From positions 124,001 to 188,000 of the forward strand of contig JADKJC010000013.1 of NCBI GenBank assembly GCA_016722465.1: a DNA stretch of 64,000 nt, in the 5' to 3' direction. Positions within the stretch are counted from its first letter, which is position 1. Every line of letters starts with the position of its first letter. This document shows positions 39,086 to 49,846 of this stretch, in pieces. The notes under the pieces were generated by a model. It was not told where the DNA came from, did not search any database, and saw only the letters and a list, made by a program, of their open reading frames with translations. The position numbers and the translations under genes are program-made. Source of the stretch: Chitinophagaceae bacterium (lineage in GTDB: Bacteria > Bacteroidota > Bacteroidia > Chitinophagales > Chitinophagaceae).

Positions 39086-41296
39086 TCAATTCTTTTCTCC
39101 GCCACCATTTACCATCCTTGTCATTGTTTCAATCTGCGCCTTCCTGTTAGCATCAATTTTATCTGAATGTATCTTGGCAATGGTTGGAGCAATTACCAGT
39201 GATACAATACTCATTAACTTGATCAGGATATTCATGGATGGACCTGAAGTGTCTTTAAATGGATCGCCCACGGTATCACCTGTTACAGATGCTTTGTGTG
39301 GATCAGATTTTTTATAATAGGTCTCACCATTGATTTCAACACCTTTTTCAAAAGACTTCTTGGCATTGTCCCATGCACCACCTGCATTGTTCTGGAACAT
39401 TCCCATCAATACACCGCTTACAGTAGCACCTGCCAGGAAACCACCCAGTACTTCCGGCCCAAAAATGAAACCGATGATGATGGGGCTTAACAAGGCAATG
39501 GCACCAGGCAGCATCATTTTCTTAAGAGAAGCTTCGGTAGAAATAGCCACACATTTATCATACTCCGGTTTGCCGGTACCTTCCATGATACCAGGAATGG
39601 TACGGAACTGGCGGCGAACTTCTTCCACCATCGCCATGGCAGCTTCACCCACTGCCCTGATGGCCAGTGAAGAGAAGATGAAGGGGATCATTCCACCCAC
39701 AAATAAACCAGCCAGTACATCAGCGTGGTAAATGTCAATACCATCAATGCCTGCTATGCCAACAAACGCAGCAAACAATGCCAGCGCTGTTAAGGCAGCA
39801 GAAGCAATGGCGAAGCCTTTTCCGGTAGCTGCTGTAGTGTTTCCTACGGCATCCAGTATATCTGTTTTTTCACGAACTTCTTTTGGTAATTCACTCATCT
39901 CAGCAATACCACCGGCGTTATCTGCAATCGGTCCGAATGCATCAATCGCCAACTGCATCGCTGTAGTGCTCATCATACCTGCAGCGGCAATCGCCACGCC
40001 ATATAAACCAGCACAGGCGTAAGAGCCATAAATACCAGCTGCCAGTACCAGGATCGGCAGTAAAGTACTTTCCATACCCACCGCCAAACCGCCAATGATA
40101 TTGGTAGCATGCCCGGTTGCACTCTGGCGAACAATGCTCAGCACAGGGCGCTTTCCCATGGCTGTATAATATTCAGTAATGATGCTCATTAAGGTACCTA
40201 CACCCAGGCCAACCATAATAGCACCGATCACACCATTTTTGGTGAACTCATGCCCACGAAGCATCATGGTATCTGGCAATAAATATGTTACCAGGAAGAA
40301 ACAGGCAATACCTGCCAGTACAATTGAACCCCAGTTACCCATGTTTAGTGCATTCTGCACTTTGGTAGTACTTAAACCAGCGCTTTCGCTGATACGTACA
40401 AAGAAAGTTCCGATGATGGAGAATATGATACCTGTACCTGCGATCAGCATTGGTAATAAGATAGGAGAGAAACCACCATAGCCATCGGTCAATGCCTGTC
40501 CAACGCTGTCTGTTACTTCATGGCCCAATACCATCGTAGCCAAAACAGTAGCAACATAACTACCGAATAAATCCGCACCCATGCCTGCAACGTCACCCAC
40601 ATTATCACCCACATTATCGGCAATGGTAGCCGGGTTACGGGGGTCATCTTCTGGAATACCAGCTTCTACTTTACCTACCAGGTCAGCACCTACGTCAGCA
40701 GCCTTGGTGTAAATACCGCCACCCACACGGGCAAACAATGCAATACTTTCAGCACCGAGACTGAAGCCGGTCAATATTTCGATAGCCTTTGCTACCATTT
40801 CGCTGTTAGATGCGGCGCCTGGTGCAAACAAAGCAATTAGTATGATGAATAAACTTCCCAAACCCAGTACGGCCAGGCCTGCCACACCCAGGCCCATTAC
40901 AGAGCCACCGGTGAAGGAAACAGACAATGCTTTGCTTAAGCTGGTACGGGCAGCCTGTGCAGTACGAACATTGGCCTTGGTAGCCACTTTCATACCGATA
41001 AAACCTGCCAGCGCACTAAAGAAAGCGCCAATCACAAATGCCACGGCAATGCTCCAGTGGCTGTTGGCATTGCTGTATCCCATCACGCCCAGTAATAAGG
41101 CGCCAATGATCACAAAATAGGCGAGGATCTTATACTCAGCTTTTAAAAAAGCCATTGCACCCACAGCAATATAATTGCTGATCTCTTTCATACGTTCGTT
41201 GCCTGCATCCTGTTTGGATACCCAGGCAAATTTGATGAAAGTGTATAACAGGCCCACAATGCCTAAGGCCGGAACTACGTAAAACAGTTTGTCCAT
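39086..41296 (-). CDS. hppA: Membrane-bound ion-translocating pyrophosphatase
   Basis: The ATG at 41296 ([12 protein letters not shown]) gives 736 aa, the usual length. About 16 hydrophobic helices are present. The catalytic loop [21 protein letters not shown] and [22 protein letters not shown] carry the Mg-pyrophosphate ligands, with [12 protein letters not shown] in a late loop. [12 protein letters not shown] has Ala where K+-independent enzymes have Lys, so a K+-dependent type is likely. Whether it pumps H+ or Na+ cannot be told safely. It uses cytosolic PPi to energise the membrane. A terminator follows at 39021. Confidence 0.95.
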   Translation of the reverse strand: MDKLFYVVPALGIVGLLYTFIKFAWVSKQDAGNERMKEISNYIAVGAMAFLKAEYKILAYFVIIGALLLGVMGYSNANSHWSIAVAFVIGAFFSALAGFIGMKVATKANVRTAQAARTSLSKALSVSFTGGSVMGLGVAGLAVLGLGSLFIILIALFAPGAASNSEMVAKAIEILTGFSLGAESIALFARVGGGIYTKAADVGADLVGKVEAGIPEDDPRNPATIADNVGDNVGDVAGMGADLFGSYVATVLATMVLGHEVTDSVGQALTDGYGGFSPILLPMLIAGTGIIFSIIGTFFVRISESAGLSTTKVQNALNMGNWGSIVLAGIACFFLVTYLLPDTMMLRGHEFTKNGVIGAIMVGLGVGTLMSIITEYYTAMGKRPVLSIVRQSATGHATNIIGGLAVGMESTLLPILVLAAGIYGSYACAGLYGVAIAAAGMMSTTAMQLAIDAFGPIADNAGGIAEMSELPKEVREKTDILDAVGNTTAATGKGFAIASAALTALALFAAFVGIAGIDGIDIYHADVLAGLFVGGMIPFIFSSLAIRAVGEAAMAMVEEVRRQFRTIPGIMEGTGKPEYDKCVAISTEASLKKMMLPGAIALLSPIIIGFIFGPEVLGGFLAGATVSGVLMGMFQNNAGGAWDNAKKSFEKGVEINGETYYKKSDPHKASVTGDTVGDPFKDTSGPSMNILIKLMSIVSLVIAPTIAKIHSDKIDANRKAQIETMTRMVNGGGEKN

Positions 41297-41906
41297 ATAG
41301 AAGTAATTGTTAAATTTAAGGTCGGCAAAAATAGGGTAAATGAACCAAAAAAGGTGCAATCGTTCCCGAAAGGGGGGAGTTTGGGGAAATTGTTTTGCAG
41401 GGGCTGTGGGCGGCTTGACTTTTTTCAGCATTTAACCAGGCTGTTCACTGCTACTCCGGCACAGCAGCCATCGCACCCATCTTCACCGGGGTATCCGTTC
41501 CATCCTGCAGCCCGGCGGCAATTTATCTTTGATCAACCAGGCAATAAGCGGCCTTCAGCTTATTTGTGCTTCCTGTTTTCTTCGACAGGTTTATCCAGGT
41601 GAGAACGGGTTTAATTAATTTTCTGCAAATGAAACTATTGAAATACGGGTTGCCTCAGAGTGCAGAATATCATTAACGGCATCAATGAGTTTATCGCCGG
41701 ACTTGAACGTTTATTTTGACAACTGATTGAAGAGTCATGAAGAACATCAACTGATCAATTCAATTTTATTGACTGTCTCCAATCAGTCTTGGAAAGTTTT
41801 ATGATAAGTCTTAATAAAGCAAGTTCTTTTTAAAAGCTGTCACCTCTTTACAGCAATTAAGTGAAGCAAAAAAGTGAAAATAAATTAAAAAAGCGGTGAC
41901 AATGAT
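41297..41906. other. Intergenic region, no gene supported
   Basis: About 610 bp upstream of hppA. A TATTTTTG sequence on the minus strand, 16-23 nt before the hppA ATG, could be a -7 element. A CCCGAAAGGGGGGAG hairpin is at 41364-41376, another member of the short palindrome family. Open frames such as 41354-41602 look random, with many Pro, Arg and Cys residues. A partly self-complementary stretch near 41840-41900 may be the terminator of the thioesterase gene. Confidence 0.5.
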
Positions 41907-42326
41907 TTATTGCCCGGTCTCAAAATATCCAGCGAGTTTTTCTTTTAATATTGCCGGTATCTCACATCGCTTCATGTCTTTTGCGTTCATAAAGTAAAGG
42001 GTAACATCACCGGTATTTAATAAAGTACCCTGTTCATTGTAAATTTCATGATGAAAAACAATTTTATGATGCAGGGGCATTTCTTTCAATGTGGTTCTTA
42101 CCGTAATCAGGTCTTCGTATTTGGCGGGTCTCAAAAAGCGGCTATGGATGTCCACAACGGGCATAATAACACCCATGGCTTCAATATCCTTATAACTGTA
42201 ATTTAATTTTCTTAACCACTCGGCCCTTCCGATTTCATAGAACTGTGCATAGTGCCCATGGTATACCACCCCCATCTGGTCGGTGAGTGCATAATGAATG
42301 CGTATTTGTGTATCTGCGGTAAACAT
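41907..42326 (-). CDS. Acyl-CoA thioesterase, YbgC/FadM (4HBT) family
   Basis: The ATG at 42326 (MFTADTQIRIHYALTDQMGVVYHGHY) gives 139 aa, the usual size. QMGVVYHGHYAQFYEIGRAEWL is the 4-hydroxybenzoyl-CoA thioesterase-type active site with the conserved Asp-like position in TDQMG and the catalytic helix. The enzyme hydrolyses acyl-CoA in the cytosol. The start overlaps or nearly touches the end of the upstream membrane-protein gene (42328), so both are probably in one operon. Confidence 0.87.
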   Translation of the reverse strand: MFTADTQIRIHYALTDQMGVVYHGHYAQFYEIGRAEWLRKLNYSYKDIEAMGVIMPVVDIHSRFLRPAKYEDLITVRTTLKEMPLHHKIVFHHEIYNEQGTLLNTGDVTLYFMNAKDMKRCEIPAILKEKLAGYFETGQ

Positions 42327-42327
42327 T

Positions 42328-42915
42328 TTATGATGTGGTTGTGTCAGTTTTTCCAATATTTTCCAGGTCATCACCGATTGTTACCGGTTCATCACTTACA
42401 TTTTTTGCAAAATAAAAGGCTATAGGTTTTGCAAACATCAGGAGTGCCAGGGGGAGCAATAGTTTTATGATAACCGATGTCCAGTTGGTTTGTGTTACCG
42501 GCTCATAATAATTCAAGCCACTGGAACCTGCTTTGCTTTTAAATGCTGCAACAATGCCCCTGATTAAATCAGGAAGGTTCTGAAGTAAAAAATAAAAACC
42601 GGCAACGATGAGTAACACAAAAAGAAGGTCTTCCGGCCTGCTCATTATTTTAAAAGAGGTACCAATATTTGCTTTTTCATAAATAAAATCTGCCACCGCC
42701 CTCGACCGTGTAAGCAGCAGCCAGCTGATGCTGCCTTGCGCCAGAACAATCAGGAACAAAATAAGGGTAGGGCTGAGTGTACCTGCAACATATTCTCCTG
42801 ATCCAATCACATACAGCAGCCCTGTAATGGCATTAAAAAAATACTGGATGGTTTGAAAACCGGTGACCAATGCCAGTATAATGATTGACAGTTGTATTAC
42901 ATCTCCTTTTTTCAT
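42328..42915 (-). CDS. Multi-helix membrane protein of unknown function
   Basis: The 195-aa protein has four hydrophobic segments (QLSIIILALVTGFQTIQYFF, LILFLIVLAQGSISWLLL, LLFVLLIVAGFYFLL and SVIIKLLLPLALLMFAKPI) and a hydrophilic acidic tail. I recognise no family. It lies between a DoxX gene (22 nt upstream) and a thioesterase gene, all on the minus strand. Confidence 0.75.
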   Translation of the reverse strand: MKKGDVIQLSIIILALVTGFQTIQYFFNAITGLLYVIGSGEYVAGTLSPTLILFLIVLAQGSISWLLLTRSRAVADFIYEKANIGTSFKIMSRPEDLLFVLLIVAGFYFLLQNLPDLIRGIVAAFKSKAGSSGLNYYEPVTQTNWTSVIIKLLLPLALLMFAKPIAFYFAKNVSDEPVTIGDDLENIGKTDTTTS

Positions 42916-42937
42916 GCTGTTATTTTAGCCCGGTTAA

Positions 42938-43345
42938 TTATTTGCCACTCATTCCGTCCACACTTATTTTGCCGGGGCCCAGTATCAATATCAGTAAATA
43001 AGCACAGAGGTACATTGCTGCTTTTTCACCAAGGCCGAAAATTTCGCTGTTGTGTGCTTTGAACAACGCTACACACATGGCAATGAGCAATGGTATGGCA
43101 GAAAGCCTGGTAAATAATCCGAGTATTAAAAACAACGAGCAAAAGAACTCTGCAAAAACTACCATGCACAAGGAAATAGTTTGCCCCAATCCTAAAAAAT
43201 TCACAAAATCTTTTTGCATTTGCGAAAAATGAACAAGTTTATCATAACCATGATTGATCATCAGCACGCCGATGCCAAAACGGAATAATAACATGCCGGC
43301 ATTAAAGGCACCGGCTGAATAGCTTGTTGACATTAGTTTCTTCAT
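42938..43345 (-). CDS. DoxX family membrane protein
   Basis: The 135-aa protein has four transmembrane helices and typical DoxX motifs: GMLLFRFGIGVLMINHGYDKL at the start, then VFAEFFCSLFLILGLFTRLSAIPLLIAMCVALF and LGEKAAMYLCAYLLILILGPGKISVD at the end. DoxX proteins are poorly understood inner-membrane proteins linked to redox stress and oxidoreductases. It is the first gene of a minus-strand group with 42328 and 41907, and diverges from the TPR gene. Confidence 0.9.
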   Translation of the reverse strand: MKKLMSTSYSAGAFNAGMLLFRFGIGVLMINHGYDKLVHFSQMQKDFVNFLGLGQTISLCMVVFAEFFCSLFLILGLFTRLSAIPLLIAMCVALFKAHNSEIFGLGEKAAMYLCAYLLILILGPGKISVDGMSGK

Positions 43346-43481
43346 AATTGTTTTGAATTTTGGTTGAACAGTTTTATTGAATGATGCAATTTACTTTACC
43401 TTTTTTTTAACAGCAGCACGAATGTACATTCGTTTTGATTACAGTAGTTATCCACTTATTCACAAAAGCTTTGGAATGATG

Positions 43482-43511
43482 TTTGTCCTGCAGGCGATAG
43501 GGTTAATTTTG
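43482..43511 (+). promoter_or_regulatory. Bacteroidota-type promoter of the TPR/outer-membrane operon
   Basis: TTTG at 43482-43485 and TAATTTTG at 43504-43511 are 18 bp apart, a near-perfect -33/-7 pair. The expected transcript start near 43518 fits the ATG at 43542 and rules out the longer upstream frame. Confidence 0.7.
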
Positions 43512-43541
43512 CAACCAATTAAAAAGAACGAATCAACCAAC

Positions 43542-46252
43542 ATGGTAAAGCAATCGATCAGCATCCTTTTTTTATATCTCCTTTTTTTTTCTGCTCCAGT
43601 TTTCTCCCAGCAAACACATGTGTATACAGATGCTGAAAGAAAGTTCAAAGAAGCAAAGGAATTATTCATCCAGCAGCAATATGGTTTGGCATACCCGCTG
43701 TTGCAGGATGTAAAAGAACAGTATCCCGATAACCAGGCAAGCAATAACAATTACCTGCATGATGATGTGAATTATTATTTCATTGTTTGCAGGCTTAAAC
43801 TCCGCCTTCCATTGGCAGAGGATGAAGCCAGTCATTATATCGACTGGGTAAACAATGCTCCAAGGGGCCAGTTGATGAGTTATCACCTGGGTAAATTCTA
43901 TTTTGAAAAAGATGACTTTACCAGGGCAATAGCGAATTACGAACAGGCGGGCCTTGACAATTTAAGCAACGAAGAAATTGCCGATGCCAAATTTGAAATG
44001 GGCTATTGCTATTTCAACCCGAAAAATTTTGCCAAAGCAAAACCATTGTTTAATGAGATACACCAGCTGCCTGACAGCAAGTATTATATCCCTGCCAATT
44101 ACTATTATGGCTTCATTGCCTTTTATGATCACCAGTACAATGAAGCATTGAAATCATTCAGGCTGGTGGAAAGCAAGGACGAATACAAAGGCGTGGTGCC
44201 ATATTACATCGCTGAGATTTTTTATTTCCAGGGTAAGAAAGATGAGGCGTTGAAATATGGTGAAAGTGTACTGAGCAGGGGAGGATTGTATTACGAAAAG
44301 GAAATGAAGCAGCTGATGGGGCAGATATATTTTGAAAAGAAGAATTTTAAAAAGGCATTGCCATTGCTGGAATATTATGTTCAGAATACCGAGAGGGTTA
44401 CCAAGGAAGATCTGTATGAACTGAGTTATTGTTATTACGAAGCAGGGCAACTGACCAAAGCGATTGATGGTTTTAAGCAATTAAGTGATAACAGGGATTC
44501 ACTGGGGCAGAACTCTATGTATTTACTGGGAGATTGTTATTTAAGAACCAATCAAAAAGCAAATGCAAGGAATGCTTTCCAGTATTGTGCTTACAACAGC
44601 AGTAATAAAACACAGCAGGAAATTTCGCTCTTCAATTATGCCAATAAGGTGAAATTGCATTCAGAAATAGCAAGTATGATGAAGCCATTCGCTATTTATC
44701 TTTTTATGTACAAAGCAATGCGGTGGCACAGGGTGAAGCCAATCCTTCTGCCGCCAAATACAATCTTGGTTACAGTTGGCTGCGGAAAGAAAATTACAAA
44801 CAGGCCCTGGGTTATTTTGAACCCATTTCAAAATACAATACCACTGCTTCTTTAATGGAGCAGGATGCTTATGTACGCAGTGCCGATTGTTATTTTATGA
44901 ACAGGGATTTTGCAAAAGCAAATACCATGTATGACAATGTGATCAACAATGCACTGTTGCAAAGTGATTATGCCATGTTCCAAAAGGCAATGATTTCAGG
45001 GGTGAAGAGTTCTTCGGCAAAGATCACGACCCTCAATACACTTGCCAGGCAGTATGCACAAAGCAGTTTGGTGCCGGATGCTAATATGGAAATCGCCAAC
45101 ACCTATATTGCGGATGAAAAGTTTGCAGATGCAATCCCTTATCTGAATAAAATACTGTCAGCAAACAACAGCGGTGGATTGAAACCAATGGCTTATTTAA
45201 AATCGGGCTTGAGTTATTATAACCTGAATAAGAATACTGAAGCACTGGCCAGTTACCAGCAGTTGATAGAGCTTTATCCTCAATCTTCAGAAGCAGATGA
45301 GGCATTGGAAAATATCAGGAACATTTATGTAGAAGAAGGCAAGCCCAATGAATACGTGGAGCTGATGAAGAAGAATGGCAAGAATGTATCAGTAACGGAA
45401 GCGGATTCGTTGACCTATACTTCGGCTGAGTTAAAATACAATAACAATGATTGCAATGGTGCCATCAACGGTTTTAATAACTACCTGGCTCAATACCCCA
45501 GCGGCGCTTATGCACTGGAAGCAAACTTTTTTCGGAGTGAATGTTATTATAAAATCAAAGACTGGACAAATGCATTGGAGGGTTATGAATATGTGAACGG
45601 TAAGGGGCTGAACCGTTATTTTGAAAAAGCAAGTTTAACAGCAGCCCGGTTGTATTATTTTGAATTGAAAGATTATGCCAATGCCAAAAAATATTTCAAT
45701 TCACTGATGACAGGTGCGGTGAACCAGGACAACCAGCTGGAAGCATTGAGAGGCCTGGTGCGTTGTAATTACCGATTGAAAGATTATGCACAGGCCAATG
45801 AAGCCGCCAAACAGTTGCTGGCAAGAAAAGGCCTCAGTACCGATGATAAGTCAATTGCATTTTTAGTGTTAGGCAAATCACAGCAGGTGAGCAATGATTT
45901 TGCTGCGGCCATCGCATCTTTTAAATCCTGTGCAGCCATTAATAAAACGGCCTGGGGTGCAGAAGCCCGGTATGAAATTGGTGCCTGCCAGTTTGCACTC
46001 AATAGTTTTACTGCAGCAGAAAAAGCAGCACAGGCTGTCATCAGGGAAACCGCCAGTTACGATTACTGGGTTACCAAATCATACATTTTGCTGGGAGATA
46101 TTTTTATGCAGCAGAAAGATTATTTTAATGCCAAAGCAACTTATGAAAGTGTGGCGCTGAACGCTGCCATACCGGAACTAAAGACCATTGCCCAGCAAAA
46201 ACTGGATAAAGCAAAAGAAGAAGAAAAGTCAGTTTCAAAAATCGGGGAATAA
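43542..46252 (+). CDS. Large exported TPR protein, apparently frameshifted
   Basis: Two frames (43542-44855 and 44723-46252) join into a 903-aa protein if one A is added in the run at 44665-44667, giving HSENSKYDEAIRYLSFY. A signal peptide is at the front (MVKQSISILFLYLLFFSAPVFSQ). More than fifteen TPR-like helical repeats follow (AERKFKEAKELFIQQQY, ALPLLEYYVQNTERVTKED, NTEALASYQQLIELYPQSSEADEAL). It probably acts in the periplasm as a scaffold. It is followed 18 nt later by an outer-membrane barrel gene. The promoter at 43482 supports the start. The frameshift is probably a consensus error. Confidence 0.82.
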
Positions 46253-46270
46253 TTTTAACAGCCAACAACT

Positions 46271-47913
46271 ATGAATCATATACTCAACAGAAAGAGCTTC
46301 TTTTTACTGGTAACAATCAGTTCGTTGGCAGTAACGTCTTTTGCACAAAAGGACACCACCAAAAAGCAAACCATTGATATTACATCCAGCTACAAACCTG
46401 TATTGCGCAATGCAGTAAAGATCAATTTTTCTGCAACACATTTAATTGCGGATACCAGTAAATCGGTAGGGCCATACAATGTGCCGCCACAGAATTTGTT
46501 TTATACCTACCAGCCAGGTTCATTGAGGCCGCTGGCATTAATACAGGACAGTAACCTGAATCTTGGTATCAGGAATTACCTGAAAGCAGGCTTTGGTAAT
46601 TATTCTACCCCATACATCAACGGTGGTTTAGTTTTGGTGATGGTAAATCAAGTTTGGTAAATGTTTATGGTGATTATATTTCTTCCAAGGGTTCCATTAA
46701 AAACCAGGATTATGTTGGATTAAACATTAAAGCGGCTGGCAGTTATTTTACGCAAGACAATGAATTGTATGGAAGTGCTTCTGTAAAAAACCAGGATTAT
46801 TATTTATATGGCTACGATCATGTTACACATGATTATGCAAAGTCAGACTTGTTGCAACGTTATCAGACACTGAATTTAAAAGCAGGATTTAGAAATAAAG
46901 CGCCAAATGGCTCCGGCATCAATTACGATCCCAATATTAACATCAATCTTTTCAGCAACCAATATAAAGCTTCAGAAACCTCCCTGGCTGTAACAGCGCC
47001 TGTTGAAAAAACTTTTGCAGATGCCTTTACCATTAAAGTAACTGCCAAAGCTGATATCACCAGTTATACATCAAAGGGGCTTGCTATCAACCTGAAGTAC
47101 AGTAATAATATTTATAGTATTGCTCCCGAACTGATCTATGCAAAACCAATGTTCAACATACATGCAGGTGTAACCCCCACCTGGAACAATAACAAATTGA
47201 GCGTACTACCCAATATCTATGGAGAAGCCAAACTTCAGGATAGGTTGTTTTTGGTACAGGCAGGCATTACCGGCCGGTTTATCAAGAACAACTACCAGTA
47301 TTTAACTTCCGTGAACCCATACATCCAGCCATTGTCATTTCAGCAAAATACAAAAGAGACGGAGATATATGGCGGCATTAAAGCAACCATCGGCAGCCAT
47401 TTTAATTTCAGTGCTAAAGCATCCTGGATCACTTATCACAACCTTCCATTTTTCGTAAATGATACCACCGATGGTAAAACCTTTTACATTGCCAATGAAA
47501 GTAAGGTTTCTAATTTCAGGATACATGGGGATATGAGTTACATCAACCAGGATAAATTCACCATTACCGGCGGATTAACTTTCAATGGCTATAATGGTTT
47601 GACAGATAACGACAGGGCATGGGGTACCATCCCGGTTGAATTGAATGCATCACTTCGCTGGTGGGCATTTAAGCAGGTGCTTTTAAAAGCTGATTTCCTG
47701 GCGTTTAATGGGGCTGCTTTTTTACAGAAAGATGGTACCGATAAAAAACTCGGTGGCGGTGCCGACCTGAGTGCAGGCATTGAATTCAGGATCAATAAAC
47801 GCTTTAGTGCATGGCTGGATGTAAACAATATTTTCAATAATAAATACCAGCGCTGGAACAATTACCCAGTTTATGGGCTCAATATCCTGGCAGGTGCTAC
47901 CGTAAGGTTTTAA
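46271..47913 (+). CDS. TonB-dependent receptor-like outer-membrane barrel, apparently frameshifted
   Basis: Frames 46271-46660 and 46654-47913 join into a 547-aa protein if one base is restored near 46629-46631 (NGGLSFGDGKSSLVNVYGDY). A signal peptide is at the start (NRKSFFLLVTISSLAVTSFAQ). A plug-like front (TIDITSSYKPVLRNAVKINF) leads to a long series of amphipathic beta-strands ending in an aromatic residue (GLNILAGATVRF). NKRFSAWLDVNNIFNNKYQRWNNYP is typical of TonB-dependent receptors. The protein is shorter than a full receptor. With the TPR gene upstream it may form an envelope complex. Confidence 0.8.
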
Positions 47914-47980
47914 AATTTGCTGTGTTTTGGGTGGAATAGTTTTTCTTTGCAGATAAACCTACATTTTACGTAATTTGATT

Positions 47981-48568
47981 ATGGTAAGTGAAATCCAGGT
48001 TCAAGCACAACGTATGTATGATGTAATTGCTTCATCGTTTTTTCAAAAGAGATCCTGCAGGCTGCCCGGCATTGGCATACTTGAACTGGTTACCATACCT
48101 GCCGAATACGACTTCCTTAACAGGCAGATTAATGCGCCGCAACAAAAGATCATCTTTATTCCGTCATCTTCTGCAGACCACAGCTTTAATGAATTCTCTG
48201 CCATCAGCCAATTATTAAAAGAAGGCTTGAGCAGGGATGGCCGTGTTGATATAACAGGGTTAGGGGCATTTGCAAAAGACAGCAGCGGCCCAGTTCAGTT
48301 TATTCCTGCGGATATTTGTCCTGATTTTTTTCAGCCTGTTGCAGCTGAAAGGGTGATACACAAGGATGCTGAACATTCAATACTGGTAGGTGATAAAGAA
48401 ACCACCAACGTGGAAATGACAGAATATTTTACAGAAGATACCGCCACTGTAAAAGACAGATGGTGGATATGGGCAATTGTATTAAGCGCTGCCGCCGTTG
48501 CTGCTATTGCCTATTACATCTATCAATATGGCTTCAATAATCTTTCAAGCATAGCCGGATTTAATTAA
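47981..48568 (+). CDS. Single-pass membrane protein, possible HU-CCDC81-like domain
   Basis: From the ATG at 47981 the 195-aa protein has an N-terminal half (MYDVIASSFFQKRSCRLPGIGILELV, LLKEGLSRDGRVDITGLGAF) with weak similarity in layout to HU-type (CCDC81-like) domains that precede SPOR proteins in Bacteroidota. A transmembrane helix is near residues 160-185 (WWIWAIVLSAAAVAAIAYYI) and the C-terminal tail is short. The family call is weak. Its 3' end overlaps the convergent cyclotransferase gene by 8 nt. Confidence 0.65.
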   Translation: MVSEIQVQAQRMYDVIASSFFQKRSCRLPGIGILELVTIPAEYDFLNRQINAPQQKIIFIPSSSADHSFNEFSAISQLLKEGLSRDGRVDITGLGAFAKDSSGPVQFIPADICPDFFQPVAAERVIHKDAEHSILVGDKETTNVEMTEYFTEDTATVKDRWWIWAIVLSAAAVAAIAYYIYQYGFNNLSSIAGFN

Positions 48569-49388
48569 GCCTTACTTCAAATAATTTAGGCCAGTTTTTA
48601 CCTGTGATGTACATTTTTTTAGCGGTACTGTCATAGGCAATTCCATTCAGCACATTATCGAGTTGCCGGATAGGGTAGGAGGAATAAAAACTGCTGAGGG
48701 TATTGGCCGTTTCTATCCTGCTTACCACATGGCCGTTGGACGGATTGATCTTGATGATGTAAGTTGTTCCCCATACATTGGCATAAATAAAGCCGTCAAT
48801 ATATTCCAGCTCATTAATAGAATCCACCGGCCCAAAATTATCAACTACCTGTACAATTCTTTTTACTTTAAAGTCAGCAGGGTTTACAAAATACAGGTTG
48901 CCCTGAGCTTGTCCATCGCTGATGATCAACTCTGTTCCATTGTTTGTCATACCCCAGCCTTCAGTTTGCCAGGGAAAAGTTTTAACAGGTTTCGACAGAT
49001 CGCTTAGATCATACATGTAAGCCACATGGTTTTGATAAGTAAGCTGGTACAGTTTGTTGTTGATGATATTTATGCCTTCGCCAAAGATGTTGCTGTCTTT
49101 TACAGGGTATTTTTTCTCTACCCTGCCTGTTTTGATATCGCTCACCTGGATAAAAGATTTATTTAATTCGCCGGTACCCTCATATAGTTTTCCATGATGT
49201 ATGAACAAGCCTTCCGTAAAAGCGCTGGTATCATGCGGATATTCAGAGATCAGTACGGCCTGGATCAAATTAGGTGCTGCAATACCACCTGTATTTTGTG
49301 GTTCTATGGGTACTGTATCCGGTGTTTTATCAGGGTTATTGCAGGCAAAAAGAAAAGCGGCGGCAATCAGTATTAGGTATTGCTTCAT
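48561..49388 (-). CDS. Glutamine cyclotransferase lipoprotein (glutaminyl-peptide cyclotransferase)
   Basis: The 275-aa protein has a lipoprotein signal (MKQYLILIAAAFLFAC) with the lipobox Cys at 16. The cyclotransferase domain reads SEYPHDTSAFTEGLFIHHGKLYEGTG, then repeated beta-propeller strands and ELEYIDGFIYANVWGTTYIIKINPS near the end. The family forms N-terminal pyroglutamate on exported proteins in the periplasm. In Bacteroidota many Sec substrates need it. The gene stands alone between convergent and divergent neighbours. Confidence 0.92.
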   Translation of the reverse strand: MKQYLILIAAAFLFACNNPDKTPDTVPIEPQNTGGIAAPNLIQAVLISEYPHDTSAFTEGLFIHHGKLYEGTGELNKSFIQVSDIKTGRVEKKYPVKDSNIFGEGINIINNKLYQLTYQNHVAYMYDLSDLSKPVKTFPWQTEGWGMTNNGTELIISDGQAQGNLYFVNPADFKVKRIVQVVDNFGPVDSINELEYIDGFIYANVWGTTYIIKINPSNGHVVSRIETANTLSSFYSSYPIRQLDNVLNGIAYDSTAKKMYITGKNWPKLFEVRLN

Positions 49389-49846
49389 CAGCGTTATTTA
49401 TTTGCTGGCAAATGTAACAAACGGATACAGATCAGCCTTGCTGTTAACGATAAAAGATTGCAAATAATTTTGGCATTCTGCTCCTTTTTTGGTTATTTGC
49501 AGTGTCTCTGAAACGGCTATTTCCAGTTTGCCATTGATAGGGTTTACCGTACTTTTTGCGGAGATTTTTTACCCCCTTTCTTCCAATTCCTCTCAAAAAA
49601 CAACATCCATTTTCTTAAAGAAATGCCCTGCTAAGCGGTAGTACCACAGCTTATTTGACCCTTAGTCCTCCAGAAAAACGGTAGTAATCTGTCCATATTT
49701 TACTTTTTGTAAACATTTTTTTCCACTATATGGAAAATTGAATCTGATCCAATCCCATGAAATCCACGCCTGTATTGGGTTTTGCTTTTTGGCACTAATA
49801 CTGGATTCAATTAGGTATCAAAATCACAGTACCTAATTCAGATTTT
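49389..49846. other. Intergenic region with an inverted repeat before the M43 gene
   Basis: About 458 bp. The promoter of the cyclotransferase gene may include TACATTTG on the minus strand near 49405-49412. AATTAGGTA and TACCTAATT (49809-49838) form a 9-bp inverted repeat ending 8 nt before the protease ATG, which could be a binding site or a leader hairpin. I see no gene. Confidence 0.5.

Noticed and set aside
41354..41602. 82-codon frame between hppA and the thioesterase gene
   Set aside because: Pro, Arg and Cys-rich random-looking sequence that overlaps the hppA leader.
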